Shown here piece after piece: positions 6,055-7,507 of a stretch of 7,507 nucleotides of DNA; positions within the stretch are counted from its first letter, which is position 1, and each line of letters starts with the position of its first letter. Under the pieces are notes generated by a model that was given only the letters and a program-made list of their open reading frames with translations, was not told the origin of the DNA and did not search any database. The position numbers were made by a program, and so were the translations under genes. The DNA is from Betaproteobacteria bacterium (GTDB taxonomy: Bacteria > Pseudomonadota > Gammaproteobacteria > Burkholderiales > SG8-39), in the NCBI GenBank assembly GCA_005888925.1, contig VBCP01000311.1, positions 1-7,507 on the forward strand. Reading direction: 5' to 3'.

Positions 6055-6591
6055 ATGGCCGAACCCAGCACCGTCGCGCGCCCCTATGCCGAAGCGGCGT
6101 TCAAGCTGGCCGATGAGGCGGGTGCGCTCGCCAAGTGGTCCGAGACGCTCGCCGCCCTCGCCCAGGTCGGGCAGGACGCCCGCGTGCGCGCTGCCGTAGC
6201 GGACCCGAATCTTGCGGACGCGCAGGTCGCCGGCCTTTTCATCTCGATTCTTGCCGGCAAGCTGAGCGGCGACGCCGAGAATTTCGTGCGCGTGCTCGCG
6301 CAGAACAATCGCCTGGAGCTCCTGCCGCAGATCCGCGAGCAGTTCGAGGCTCTGAAGAACGAGCGCGAAGGCGTCGTGGAGGCCGAGGTGCACTCGGCGT
6401 TCGAGCTGAGCGACGCGCAGCTGCGCGATCTGGTGCAGCGGCTGGAGAAGAAAACCGGCCGCAAGGTGCGCGCGCAGGTCTCGGTCGATAGTGAGCTGAT
6501 CGGCGGCGTCAAGATCGTGCTCGGCGACAAAGTCATCGACGGTTCCGCGCGCGCGCAACTCAGCGCTCTCGAGACCGCATTGAAAGCTTAA
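6055..6591 (+). CDS. atpH: F1 ATP synthase subunit delta (AtpH)
   Basis: Connects the top of the alpha3beta3 head to the b dimer (OSCP homologue). It has 178 residues (E. coli 177). The N-terminal six-helix domain opens with ARPYAEAAFKLA and contains FVRVLAQNNRLELLP near residues 80-94. The C-terminal part carries VDSELIGGVKIVLGDKVIDG, the family signature around a Gly-Gly, Gly-Asp and Asp-Gly pattern. The ATG at 6055 follows the atpF TAG with no gap and has no good Shine-Dalgarno, so translation is likely coupled to atpF. That fits the need for one delta per two b. The stop TAA forms the first bases of the atpA ribosome-binding site. Confidence 0.96.
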   Translation: MAEPSTVARPYAEAAFKLADEAGALAKWSETLAALAQVGQDARVRAAVADPNLADAQVAGLFISILAGKLSGDAENFVRVLAQNNRLELLPQIREQFEALKNEREGVVEAEVHSAFELSDAQLRDLVQRLEKKTGRKVRAQVSVDSELIGGVKIVLGDKVIDGSARAQLSALETALKA

Positions 6592-6595
6592 GGAG
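6589..6595 (+). promoter_or_regulatory. Ribosome-binding site of atpA fused to the atpH stop
   Basis: TAAGGAG at 6589-6595 combines the atpH stop codon with a near-perfect Shine-Dalgarno, five bases before the atpA ATG at 6601. Terminating ribosomes are placed directly at the next initiation site, and independent loading is also favoured. Confidence 0.7.
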
Positions 6596-6600
6596 CAACG

Positions 6601-7507
<907 letters not shown>

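Overview
The window is a GC-rich chromosomal stretch from a proteobacterium. Protein sequences and gene order point most strongly to a betaproteobacterium: MnmG and the F0 subunits read closest to what I remember of beta forms, and mnmG-rsmG-parA-parB-atpIBEFHA is a conserved block in beta- and many gammaproteobacteria. This assignment comes from memory of the families, not from a search. All genes lie on the plus strand, there are no RNA genes, mobile elements or CRISPR repeats, and almost no DNA is non-coding.

Layout. Positions 1-1828 hold mnmG (5' end outside the window), followed by rsmG (1825-2463), parA/soj (2460-3227) and parB/spo0J (3224-4008). These four are joined by three successive 4-base stop/start overlaps (ATGA, GTGA, ATGA), so they look like one translationally coupled unit for tRNA modification, 16S rRNA methylation and chromosome segregation. 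A sigma-70-like promoter straddling the end of parB precedes the F1Fo ATP synthase operon: atpI (4065-4433), atpB (4445-5260), atpE (5294-5566), atpF (5584-6054), atpH (6055-6591) and atpA (6601 to the window end, incomplete). The membrane subunits a, c and b build the proton path and peripheral stalk. Delta ties the stalk to F1, and alpha is the non-catalytic nucleotide-binding F1 subunit.

The one clear departure from an ordinary region is parB. Its reading frame breaks at about 3446-3456, exactly where the conserved GERRxRA motif (CTP-binding box) should be. About 46 bases are missing relative to normal ParB, which removes the motif and shifts the frame. The downstream part (ENIQR motif, helix-turn-helix, C-terminal dimerisation region) is intact in another frame and starts at a TGATG stop/start junction. 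Either parB is a recent pseudogene, or it is expressed as two polypeptides, or the assembly lost a short segment. I see no novel multi-gene system; the rest is conserved housekeeping sequence with small translational-control details.
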